From contig JAPYQX010000160.1 of assembly GCA_029937135.1 (NCBI GenBank), forward strand, positions 1 through 6,886: a DNA stretch of 6,886 nt, written 5' to 3'. Shown in pieces: positions 1-6,146 of the stretch; position 1 is the first letter of the stretch; each line of letters begins with the position of its first letter. Source of the stretch: Nitrospinota bacterium. GTDB lineage: Bacteria > UBA8248. Position numbers and translations under genes: made by a program. The notes below the pieces were generated by a model. It had not been told where the DNA came from and did no database searches. It saw only the letters and a program-made list of their open reading frames with translations.

Positions 1-624
1 GGCCCCATCGCCACCGTGCTCAAGACCGAGGACCGCTCCGCGCTTACCCCGATGGTGGTGTCGGGCACTCACAGCCTTGATATTTCCATGTGGTTCATGG
101 AAGGAAAGACGCCCGTCGAGGTGTACTCCCGCGAGGTGGATCATGCGCTGGGCGCCTCCTACGGCATGAAGGACGGGACCTTCGGCATCTTCACTTTTGA
201 CGACGGGGCGATGTGGTCCATGAACATCAACTGGGCGCTGCCGGAGAACTGGCCCGCCTCGGTCTATACCCTTGAGATCGGCATCGTCGGGACCGAGGGG
301 GTGATCACCATCGACGACACCCACCGCGACCTGGTGATGGCGGGCGAACACGGCCAGGCGGCGGGATATACTCCCGAGGCGAAACGAAAGGTGGAGTTTC
401 TGGCGAGCTATCCGCCCGGCGATATCGCCTTCGGCCAGCTATGGGGGCCCATGCGCGAGGAGACGAACGCCTGGCTTGGCCGGATTCATACCGCCCTTGA
501 GACCCCGCACGCGACCGCCGCCGAGGGCCACCGGAATCTGATGATGACAATGTCCATGGATTTGTCGGCGAAACGGGGCGAAGCGCTTCGCTTGCCGGTT
601 GACCCGGAAGAGCTGGACGCCTGA
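1..624 (+). CDS. Gfo/Idh/MocA-family oxidoreductase, C-terminal part (5'-partial)
   Basis: The reading frame is open from base 1 to the TGA at 622-624, giving 207 visible residues; the start and the whole NAD(P)-binding Rossmann half lie before the window. The internal ATG-like position at 16 is a GTG codon inside the gene, not a start: the residues before it (PIAT) match the neighbouring full-length paralogue. What is visible is the C-terminal alpha/beta domain of the family, including the GTHSLD motif with the conserved catalytic-type His, the segments GIFTF, SVYTLEIGIVGTEG and IDDTHRD, and the tail HATAAEGHRNLMMTMSMDLSAKRG. Such enzymes oxidise or reduce sugars, polyols or related carbonyls with NAD(P) in the cytoplasm; the substrate here is unknown. 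About 151 of 198 comparable residues are identical to the next gene, without gaps, so the two are a tandem duplication. Confidence 0.93.
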   Translation, partial: GPIATVLKTEDRSALTPMVVSGTHSLDISMWFMEGKTPVEVYSREVDHALGASYGMKDGTFGIFTFDDGAMWSMNINWALPENWPASVYTLEIGIVGTEGVITIDDTHRDLVMAGEHGQAAGYTPEAKRKVEFLASYPPGDIAFGQLWGPMREETNAWLGRIHTALETPHATAAEGHRNLMMTMSMDLSAKRGEALRLPVDPEELDA

Positions 625-663
625 CGGTATTGTTTCGAATGGCGAAGTGAATACGTCACCCTC

Positions 664-669
664 AAGGAG
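664..669 (+). promoter_or_regulatory. Ribosome binding site of second oxidoreductase
   Basis: AAGGAG lies 6 nt before the ATG at 676 and supports that start. The 51-nt gap after the preceding stop shows no terminator-like hairpin, so read-through from the upstream paralogue is likely. Confidence 0.8.
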
Positions 670-675
670 TTTCGA

Positions 676-1803
676 ATGAGCAACAGAAACAGCAAGAAAA
701 AACCAATTGGTCTGGCCATCGTCGGCTGCGGGAAAATCGGGCGAATCCGCGCCGAGTTGGCGCACGATTACCCCGGCGTCGAGTGGCTCGGGCTGTGCGA
801 CATCGACGAGAAGACGGGCCGCAAGCTCGCCGAGGACACGGACGCCGATTTTTTTACAACCGACTCGAAGGAACTGCTCGCCCGGCCCGAGGTGAACGCC
901 GCCATTATCGCGACCGAGGAGAACGAGCATTTCAGGCCGGTCATGGACTCGGTGGAGCGGGGGCACGATCTTTTCATCGAAAAGCCGTTGGCCACGAACG
1001 CGCTCGAATCCGCGCAAATCGTCAAGGCCATCGAGGACGGGGGAATCGACGCCGTCGTCGGTTACACCCAGCGCTTCCGCCGAAAATTCCTGGTGGTGAA
1101 GGAAAAGCTCCGGAATGGCGCACTCGGGGATGTCACCACCGTGACGACCCGCGCCTTCATGAACCGCATGATCCCCATCGCCACGGTCGAGAAGACCGAA
1201 AACCGGGGAAAACTGACCCCGATGGTGGTGTCGGGCACCCACAGCCTCGATATCTGTATGTGGCTACTCGAGGGGAAAAAGCCCGTCGAGATCTATGCCC
1301 GGTCGGTGGACAGGGCGCTGGGTGCCTCCTACGGGACCAAGGACGCCACGACCGGCATCTTCACCTTCGAGGACGGGACCATCTGGAGCATGAGCATCAG
1401 CTGGGCGCTTCCGGTCGTCTGGCCGGGCTCGGTCTACAGTCTCGAGATAGGCATCGTCGGAACCGAGGGCGTCCTCACCATCGACGACACCCACCGCGAC
1501 ATGGTGCTGGCGAGCGAGCGGGCCCAGCCCGCGGGCTACACCCCCGAGATCACGCGCAACGTCGATTTCCTCACGAGCTACCCCCCCGGCGACATCGCCT
1601 TTGGTCAGCTCTGGGGCCCGATGCGCGAGGAGACGAACGCCTGGTATCAGCGGGTGCACGTCGGGCTCGACACCCCCCACGCCACGGCCGCCGATGGGCA
1701 CCGCAACCTCATGATGACGATGGCGATGGATCTTTCGGCCAAGCGCGGGCAGGCGGTCAAGCTGCCCGTCGATCCGGCCGAGCTCGTCGCCGAACTGGTA
1801 TAA
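676..1803 (+). CDS. Gfo/Idh/MocA-family NAD(P)-dependent oxidoreductase, full length
   Basis: A 375-residue protein, normal length for this family. The N-terminal Rossmann domain shows the dinucleotide-binding GCGKIG at residues 17-22, an acidic end of the second strand (CDID, 41-44) and the family hallmark EKP at 102-104, whose Lys103 is the usual catalytic/nicotinamide-contacting lysine. The C-terminal domain carries GTHSLD at 187-192 with the conserved His189 and Asp192. The position four before the His, commonly Asp in inositol-dehydrogenase-like members, is Val185 here. No signal peptide or membrane segment is seen, so a soluble cytoplasmic enzyme is expected. The start is set by AAGGAG at 664-669 and by the Rossmann strand beginning about 10 residues later. 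It follows a close paralogue and precedes a cupin and a MaoC-like gene on the same strand, which suggests a catabolic operon; sugar, polyol or a related oxygenated compound is plausible but not shown. Confidence 0.93.
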   Translation: MSNRNSKKKPIGLAIVGCGKIGRIRAELAHDYPGVEWLGLCDIDEKTGRKLAEDTDADFFTTDSKELLARPEVNAAIIATEENEHFRPVMDSVERGHDLFIEKPLATNALESAQIVKAIEDGGIDAVVGYTQRFRRKFLVVKEKLRNGALGDVTTVTTRAFMNRMIPIATVEKTENRGKLTPMVVSGTHSLDICMWLLEGKKPVEIYARSVDRALGASYGTKDATTGIFTFEDGTIWSMSISWALPVVWPGSVYSLEIGIVGTEGVLTIDDTHRDMVLASERAQPAGYTPEITRNVDFLTSYPPGDIAFGQLWGPMREETNAWYQRVHVGLDTPHATAADGHRNLMMTMAMDLSAKRGQAVKLPVDPAELVAELV

Positions 1804-1828
1804 CCTTTTTAAGTTCCTGAACCGTGAC

Positions 1829-1834
1829 AGGAGA
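1829..1834 (+). promoter_or_regulatory. Ribosome binding site of cupin gene
   Basis: AGGAGA sits 5 nt before the ATG at 1840, inside the 36-nt gap after the oxidoreductase stop. It fixes the cupin start. Confidence 0.8.
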
Positions 1835-1839
1835 GAAAA

Positions 1840-2244
1840 ATGCCGTTCTATCAAATCGACGAAATGAAACAGATTCAAAGCAAAACAAATCCCACGATCA
1901 CCCAGAAAGGGATTCCGGGTGAATTTATGAAGGCGGGATTTGTCATCAAGCCGGAGGGCGATGGCCCCTCGCTGCACATGCACCCGAACGAGGAGCAGTT
2001 CACTCTCATTCTTGAAGGAAAATTGCACTATATTCTCGGCGATGAAGAAAAAATCGTGGAGCGGGGCGATTTGATCCACATCCCCCGGAACACGAATCAC
2101 CGTAGCCGCGCCGTGGACGGGCCGGCGACTTTTTTTACCGTCAAGAGCCCTTGCGGAGACGGGGAACTCGATCAGGACTACAACATGGCCGATGGCGCGG
2201 AGGAGGCCGAAAAATCCTTCCCGGGAGGAAACGGAGCCAGCTAG
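1840..2244 (+). CDS. Small single-domain cupin protein
   Basis: A 134-residue protein with one complete cupin beta-barrel. Motif 1 is HMHPNEEQFTLILEG at residues 46-60, giving His46, His48 and Glu52 as likely metal ligands. Motif 2 is GDLIHIPRNTNH at 76-87, giving His87 as the fourth ligand. All four ligands are present, so metal binding is likely. The C-terminal 30 residues are acidic and probably flexible. Single-domain cupins act as isomerases, dioxygenases, lyases or simple ligand-binding proteins, and the sequence does not choose between these; its position between dehydrogenases and a hydratase makes an enzymatic role on the same substrate plausible. The start has a good Shine-Dalgarno sequence. 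No signal peptide is present. Confidence 0.9.
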   Translation: MPFYQIDEMKQIQSKTNPTITQKGIPGEFMKAGFVIKPEGDGPSLHMHPNEEQFTLILEGKLHYILGDEEKIVERGDLIHIPRNTNHRSRAVDGPATFFTVKSPCGDGELDQDYNMADGAEEAEKSFPGGNGAS

Positions 2245-2267
2245 CGGGCGGGTTTCGTTCAAGGGAG

Positions 2268-2723
2268 ATGGCCAAATATTTCGACGATTTCAGCGTGGGC
2301 GAGCGTTTCGTCAGCGAAAGCGCGGTGATCAGCGAGGAGGAGATCCTCGCGTTCGCCAGGCGATACGACCCCCAGCCGTTTCACATCAATCACGAGGCGG
2401 CGAAGGCGTCGCCCTACGGCGGCCTGATCGCCAGCGGGTTTCACACCCTTTCATTCGGGTTTCGCCTGTTCATCGACACCGGCGCTATCGCCGATTGTTC
2501 CTTGGGCTCGCCCGGCGTTGAGGCGATTCGCTGGCTGGCGCCCGTGCGGCCGGGCGATACCCTTCGCACCGAGGTGGAGGTGGCGGCGATGCGCCCCTCG
2601 GGGTCGGATCCCGGCCGGGGCGTGTTGACGATGGATTTCTCGGTGATCAATCAGGACGATACGGCCGTTCTCACCATGCGGAGCGTGATACTTGTTCGCC
2701 GGCGGGCGGGGGAGAGCGGCTAA
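2268..2723 (+). CDS. MaoC-like hot-dog-fold dehydratase/hydratase
   Basis: A 151-residue protein starting MAKYFDDFSVGERF, a typical beginning for MaoC-like proteins. The hydratase motif is YDPQPFHIN at residues 33-41, with Asp34 and His39 as the expected catalytic pair that adds water to, or removes it from, a 2-enoyl thioester. It is followed by GGLIASGFHT (51-60) and by IRWLAPVRPGDTLRTEVEV (87-105), both characteristic of the family. Family members act on enoyl-CoA or related thioesters; the true substrate here is unknown. The reading frame is open back to 2151, inside the cupin gene, but no other usable start codon lies between there and 2268. AAGGGAG directly abuts the ATG, which is closer than usual for a ribosome binding site, so coupling to translation of the cupin (stop 23 nt upstream) may help initiation. 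It is the last gene of the plus-strand group. Confidence 0.9.
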   Translation: MAKYFDDFSVGERFVSESAVISEEEILAFARRYDPQPFHINHEAAKASPYGGLIASGFHTLSFGFRLFIDTGAIADCSLGSPGVEAIRWLAPVRPGDTLRTEVEVAAMRPSGSDPGRGVLTMDFSVINQDDTAVLTMRSVILVRRRAGESG

Positions 2724-2747
2724 GCGTTTTCACGGCGAATCAGCATC

Positions 2748-2790
2748 AACAAAGGCCCCGGCGTCCGAGGAGGATGCCGGGGCCTTTGTT
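2748..2790. terminator. Bidirectional intrinsic terminator between convergent genes
   Basis: A perfect 15-bp inverted repeat: the left arm is 2748-2762 (AACAAAGGCCCCGGC) and the right arm is 2776-2790, with a 13-nt loop. The GC-rich core is flanked by A/T pairs, and on the plus strand the stem runs into a T-rich tract (TTTGTTTGTTT). It lies 24 nt after the MaoC-like stop and 4 nt beyond the transporter stop on the other strand, exactly where a shared terminator for converging transcripts would be. On the minus strand the bases after the stem are less T-rich, although the AACAAA arm gives TTTGTT at the end of the stem, so termination may be stronger in the plus direction. Confidence 0.88.
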
Positions 2791-2794
2791 TGTT

Positions 2795-3799
2795 TCACCG
2801 GGAGAGAATCAGCGTCAGCGCCCCGGCGATAATGGCCGCCGCTCCCGCCACGACTCTGAAATTAATCCGCTCGTGCATCTGGAAAAAAAACCAGGCGATC
2901 GCGATGACAAAGAGCGGGCGTGTATTCGCGATCGGAAAAGCGAAAACAACGGGCGCCCGGGCGAGGGCCAGGTAAAGAAACGTCACCCCCAAGCTCGCCA
3001 CGGTTCCGGTCAGGCAGAGGAGCCCCCACGTTTTCGCCGGCCACGACGCGAATTCGGCTTTTGATATTTTTCCCGATAGAAACGGTAAAAAAGCGATGGT
3101 TCCGGCGGCGGTGGCGTAGAGGTTCGCCTGGTTGGCCGAGGCGAAAGCCGGAATCCCCTTTCGGGCGAGGGCAGTCGAGACCCCGAGGACGAGCGCGCTC
3201 ATCAGGGCGAGTCCCATCCCCTTCAGGCGGCTTCCGGGCGATAAAGAGGTGGCCTGGACGGAGCCGCTTTGCGCAACGAGAATCGAGCCGGCCAGCACGA
3301 GAACCGCGCCCCCCGTAAACGACAATTTCAGAGGCTCGCCCAGAAATAAAATCCCGAGGGCCGAGGCGAAAAATACGTTGGTCGAGGCGGTGGCGCTGGT
3401 CCGGGCCGAGCCGATGTACTGGGTGGCGGTGAGAATAAACGTGCGCGCGGCGGTGATCCGGAGGACCCCCGCGATGGCGATATAGAGCATGGGCCACCCG
3501 GAGGTGGGCAGCGGGGTCTGGAAATCCCCCATCGCGGCGGAAATCGAGGTCAGCACGATAAGGCTGACAACCGCTGTTATGGAGGAGCCGAGGACGGGAT
3601 CGATGCCCCGGATCGCGAGGCGGCCAAAAGTGTCTCGGAGCGCCAGCATGACAGCCGCACTCAGGGCGAAAACAGCCGCTGCCGTATTCAAATCCGGGAT
3701 CTCCGGAAAACGGGGCACGGAGGGTATGGCCGGGCGGAGTGTCTCCAGCTTTCGGGCGCGTACGGGCGCGTCCGGGCGCGCTTGGGTGTCTTTGGACAA
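2795..3799 (-). CDS. EamA/DMT-superfamily transporter, about 10 TM segments
   Basis: A 334-residue inner-membrane protein with two EamA repeats, at about residues 40-178 and 192-333, each with about five hydrophobic helices. The repeat-1 signature LFLGEPL is at 151-157; repeat 2 ends with FFFQMHERINF (304-314) and a final Ala/Ile-rich helix. Proteins of this superfamily export or exchange small metabolites such as amino acids, sugars or nucleotide precursors; specificity cannot be predicted. The reading frame opens with a TTG at 3797-3799, preceded by a weak AGGG; no ATG or GTG lies between it and the upstream in-frame stop near 3836. An alternative GTG start at residue 28 would remove most of the hydrophilic 37-residue N-terminal tail, which contains an unusual 10-bp tandem repeat. 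The gene is 64 nt downstream of cbiX and could share its transcript. Confidence 0.88.
   Translation of the reverse strand: MSKDTQARPDAPVRARKLETLRPAIPSVPRFPEIPDLNTAAAVFALSAAVMLALRDTFGRLAIRGIDPVLGSSITAVVSLIVLTSISAAMGDFQTPLPTSGWPMLYIAIAGVLRITAARTFILTATQYIGSARTSATASTNVFFASALGILFLGEPLKLSFTGGAVLVLAGSILVAQSGSVQATSLSPGSRLKGMGLALMSALVLGVSTALARKGIPAFASANQANLYATAAGTIAFLPFLSGKISKAEFASWPAKTWGLLCLTGTVASLGVTFLYLALARAPVVFAFPIANTRPLFVIAIAWFFFQMHERINFRVVAGAAAIIAGALTLILSR
3751..3780. repeat. Three tandem 10-bp repeats (CGGGCGCG core)
   Basis: Three consecutive 10-bp units, TTCGGGCGCG, TACGGGCGCG and TCCGGGCGCG, differ only at the second base. They overlap codons 7-17 of the EamA transporter frame. Because the unit is not a multiple of three, gaining or losing a copy would shift the frame between the TTG start and the membrane domain. 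Confidence 0.85.
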
Positions 3800-3863
3800 A
3801 ACCCTGCCGATGAAGCCCGGGGCGATGCGGCTATTCTATGTGTCCTTTCCCGGAAAGAAAAAC

Positions 3864-4289
3864 CTAGAAAGAAAAAGCGGAGGGAACCGCTTCGAGGGAT
3901 TCCAGGAGGCGCTCCTCGACGATCTCGACCAGTTTTGGGTGAAAGCCCAGGTGCCCGCCCAGGTGAATTTCGACAGTGGAGTGCCGGAGGCGGCCCTCCG
4001 CCATGAAGCGGGGCAGGTCCCGCTGCACATGGTTGCCCAGGTGCAGGAAGTAGGGCAGGAGAATAATCCGCTCCACTCCGGCCTCGGCGTGAAAGTCAAT
4101 TCCCTCGGGGATCGAGGGGGCGTTGATCTCGAGAAAGGCCGCGCTGAAGCGGTAACCGGGCCATTTGATCTGGAGCCGGCGGACGACCTCGTACATCGCC
4201 CCGTTTGCCTCCGCCGCGCGGCTTCCGTGGCCGAGGAGGAGGCAGGCCGTTTGCCCCGAATCCTCCGGGCCGTCGCTCAGGACATGCAT
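3864..4289 (-). CDS. cbiX: Small CbiX-type sirohydrochlorin chelatase
   Basis: A 141-residue protein, the length of the short single-domain CbiX/SirB-type class II chelatases. The first active-site histidine is His21 in LLLGHGSR (17-24). The second is probably His87 in FLHLGNHVQRDLP (81-93), matching the G-x-H-V-x-x-D-I/L-P motif of the family. FLEINAPSIPEGI (52-64) and the C-terminal HPKLVEIVEERL (117-128) are also family-typical. It would insert a divalent metal into sirohydrochlorin in the cytoplasm. Iron, giving siroheme, is the likely metal because the gene overlaps the end of a siroheme reductase gene by 13 nt; cobalt for B12 is the alternative and cannot be excluded. The ATG is preceded by GGGGAG with 7-nt spacing inside the last codons of the reductase gene, so translational coupling is expected. 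Confidence 0.92.
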   Translation of the reverse strand: MHVLSDGPEDSGQTACLLLGHGSRAAEANGAMYEVVRRLQIKWPGYRFSAAFLEINAPSIPEGIDFHAEAGVERIILLPYFLHLGNHVQRDLPRFMAEGRLRHSTVEIHLGGHLGFHPKLVEIVEERLLESLEAVPSAFSF

Positions 4290-6079
4290 TCGCCTTCTCC
4301 CCGTTCGAGTACATAGGGCTCCGACCGGTTCCAGTCGATGAAGAGGTCGGGATCGTCCCCGAACTGGCCGCCGACATGGAGATCCCGAAGCGCTTCCTCG
4401 AAAGGCTCCTTTCCGGCGCGTGCATAAAACGCGTTGAAGCGCTCTCCGTCCAGGCGCTCATTCAGGTAGAGGGCGAGAATTATCCTGAGTCCCTCGGGAA
4501 CGCGCTTCGCCGGCAGGCGGATGGAGATCCGGTCGGCGATGCGCGTGCAGCCTCCAGTAAATTCGTATTGTCCGCCGAGGAAAACTTCGTAGGCCGGAAG
4601 CCTTTGCCCACCCGCCTTGAGCGTGCCGCCGTGAAAGCCGATATTGGCCAGATGGTGCTGGCCGCACGAATTCGGGCAACCGCTCATCTTGATGTGCATC
4701 TCGCGGATGAGCGGGTCATCGATGTTCATCTCCTTGAGGGTCTGGATGAGTTCCTCGCCCAGGCCCATGGAAGCCGTGATTCCGAGCTTGCACGAGTCGG
4801 TCCCCGGGCAGGAGACGACGGCGGTGATCTCGTGCGCTCCCGCCTCGTCGAGCCCGGCCCGGCCGAGGTCGCGCCAGAAGGCGTAAAGGTCCTCGCCCCG
4901 GACCCAGCGGAAGACGATATTTTGCTCAAAGCTCGACCGGGCGCGGCCGCGCGAGTAGCGCCGGCTGATATCGGCGAGTTGGAAGAACTGGTCCGCCTGG
5001 ATATCGCCGAGGGGCAGGCCTACCTCGACGGCATGGTAGCCGGGCTGGCGCTGCTCCCTGACGTTCTTGCTCCGCCACACAGAAAAAGCCCACGAGTCGC
5101 CGTTCGGGCTTGCGGCGTTGCCGTTCATCGGCAGCGCTGCCGCCGGGAGATCCGCCTCCTCGTCGTCCACCCAGAGATAGGGGACGGGATCGATGGGCGA
5201 TTTCGCCCATTCTTTCTTGAGTTCGTTCTCGACGCGCTCTTTCAGGCCGTCGATACCGATCCAGGAGACGAGGAATTTGATACGCGCCTTGAACCGGGTT
5301 TTGCGGAGCTCCTTGGAGTCGTTGAAGACCCGGAGGAGCGCCTCGCTCACCCGCAGGAAATCGGCGACCGGGACAAAATCGTAAAGCGCCTCGGCCGGCC
5401 GGGCCATGGTGGCCAAGCCTCCTCCCACAAGAAAACGGAAACCCTTGACCCGCTCGCCCCCCACCTCGCGGATAACGGGGATGAAGCCGAGGTCGTGGAT
5501 TCCGACGATGGCGTCGTCCGAGGCGGTGCTCGAGAAGGCCACTTTCCATTTTCGGGGCAAATCCTGGACGAAGGGCTTGCGGACGAAGTAGCGCACGAAG
5601 GCTCCGGCGTAGGGAGTGGGATCGAAAACCTCGTCCTTATCGACGCCGGCGTAGGGCGAGCCGGTCACGTTGCGCACGCAGTTGCCGCAGGCCTCCCGGG
5701 TGGAGAGGCCGGCCGCCCCCAGGATTCTCAGAACCTCCGACGCCTGCTCAAGAGGAATGAAATGAAACTGAATGTTTTCGCGGGTGGTGACATGCCCCTT
5801 GTTCAGCGGGGTGAAGTCCCGGGCGATTTGTCCAAGGGTCTCGAGCTGATCCGCCGTGACCCCGCCAAAGGGAAGTTTTACCCGGATCATCTGCACGTCC
5901 GACTGACGCTGGCCGTAGACTCCGCGCTTCAGGCGGTAGCCCATGAACACTTTTTCGTCGAGCGTGCCACCTTGGAACTTCGTCGCCTCGGTCTCGAAGT
6001 CGTCGAACTCATCGGGCAGTATCGGAATCACTGATCGGGGCCTGGTTTCATCTGCATACGGTGCGGCTTGAAGGCTCAT
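4277..6079 (-). CDS. nirA: Ferredoxin-type siroheme nitrite/sulfite reductase
   Basis: A 600-residue protein that catalyses six-electron reduction of nitrite to ammonia or of sulfite to sulfide, with siroheme coupled to a [4Fe-4S] cluster. The two-repeat architecture is complete. Cluster ligands are Cys424 and Cys430 (CPGTDSC) and Cys468 and Cys472 (CPNSC); Cys472 should bridge to the siroheme iron. Anion/siroheme contacts expected from E. coli CysI are visible as Arg66 (MIRVKLP), Arg100 (VTTREN), and Lys177 and Lys179 (PRKWK). Tyr55 (VYGQR) and Cys134 (ACGNC) match the cross-linked pair of M. tuberculosis NirA by eye. No ferredoxin, FAD or NAD domain is present, so a separate ferredoxin is the probable donor. 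The frame is open to 6259, but the ATG at 6077-6079 is chosen because AGGAGA precedes it by 5 nt and family similarity begins soon after. It lies 67 nt after hemD and overlaps cbiX. Confidence 0.95.
   Translation of the reverse strand: MSLQAAPYADETRPRSVIPILPDEFDDFETEATKFQGGTLDEKVFMGYRLKRGVYGQRQSDVQMIRVKLPFGGVTADQLETLGQIARDFTPLNKGHVTTRENIQFHFIPLEQASEVLRILGAAGLSTREACGNCVRNVTGSPYAGVDKDEVFDPTPYAGAFVRYFVRKPFVQDLPRKWKVAFSSTASDDAIVGIHDLGFIPVIREVGGERVKGFRFLVGGGLATMARPAEALYDFVPVADFLRVSEALLRVFNDSKELRKTRFKARIKFLVSWIGIDGLKERVENELKKEWAKSPIDPVPYLWVDDEEADLPAAALPMNGNAASPNGDSWAFSVWRSKNVREQRQPGYHAVEVGLPLGDIQADQFFQLADISRRYSRGRARSSFEQNIVFRWVRGEDLYAFWRDLGRAGLDEAGAHEITAVVSCPGTDSCKLGITASMGLGEELIQTLKEMNIDDPLIREMHIKMSGCPNSCGQHHLANIGFHGGTLKAGGQRLPAYEVFLGGQYEFTGGCTRIADRISIRLPAKRVPEGLRIILALYLNERLDGERFNAFYARAGKEPFEEALRDLHVGGQFGDDPDLFIDWNRSEPYVLERGEGECMS
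4297..4302 (-). promoter_or_regulatory. Ribosome binding site of cbiX inside nirA
   Basis: GGGGAG on the minus strand, 7 nt before the ATG at 4289, lies in the last codons of the reductase gene. It supports the overlapping cbiX start. Confidence 0.65.
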
Positions 6080-6084
6080 TTCTT

Positions 6085-6090
6085 TCTCCT
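6085..6090 (-). promoter_or_regulatory. Ribosome binding site deciding the reductase start
   Basis: AGGAGA on the minus strand is 5 nt before the ATG at 6077-6079. It decides in favour of this start over the 60-codon longer open frame reaching 6259, which would overlap hemD and has no family-like sequence. Confidence 0.8.
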
Positions 6091-6146
6091 GGCGGTTAAC
6101 GGCTTTTTGCGGAGCCGGAATTTTAGGGGCTGATATTTTCTTGCCT

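Noticed and set aside
783..1820. A 345-codon plus-strand open frame overlapping the second oxidoreductase in another frame.
   Set aside because: The translation is Arg/His-rich low-complexity sequence, typical of an out-of-frame reading of a GC-rich gene.
1264..2262. A 332-codon minus-strand open frame across the oxidoreductase and cupin genes.
   Set aside because: It spans two well-supported genes and their gap, and its translation shows no family features.
3844..3876. A CTTTCCCGGAAAG palindrome and two GAAAGAAAAA repeats near the cbiX stop.
   Set aside because: The palindrome is short with a 1-nt loop that cannot form a stable hairpin, and on the minus strand the T runs come before it and not after it; the A/G-rich repeats are low complexity.
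4205..6034. A 609-codon plus-strand open frame opposite the siroheme reductase.
   Set aside because: It is antisense to a gene with full cysteine and arginine motifs, has no recognisable domain, and long antisense frames are expected in GC-rich coding DNA.
6100..6117. A small hairpin (5-bp stem, 8-nt loop) in the hemD-nirA gap.
   Set aside because: The stem is short and on the minus strand it is not followed by a T tract, so it is unlikely to be a terminator; a regulatory role cannot be supported.
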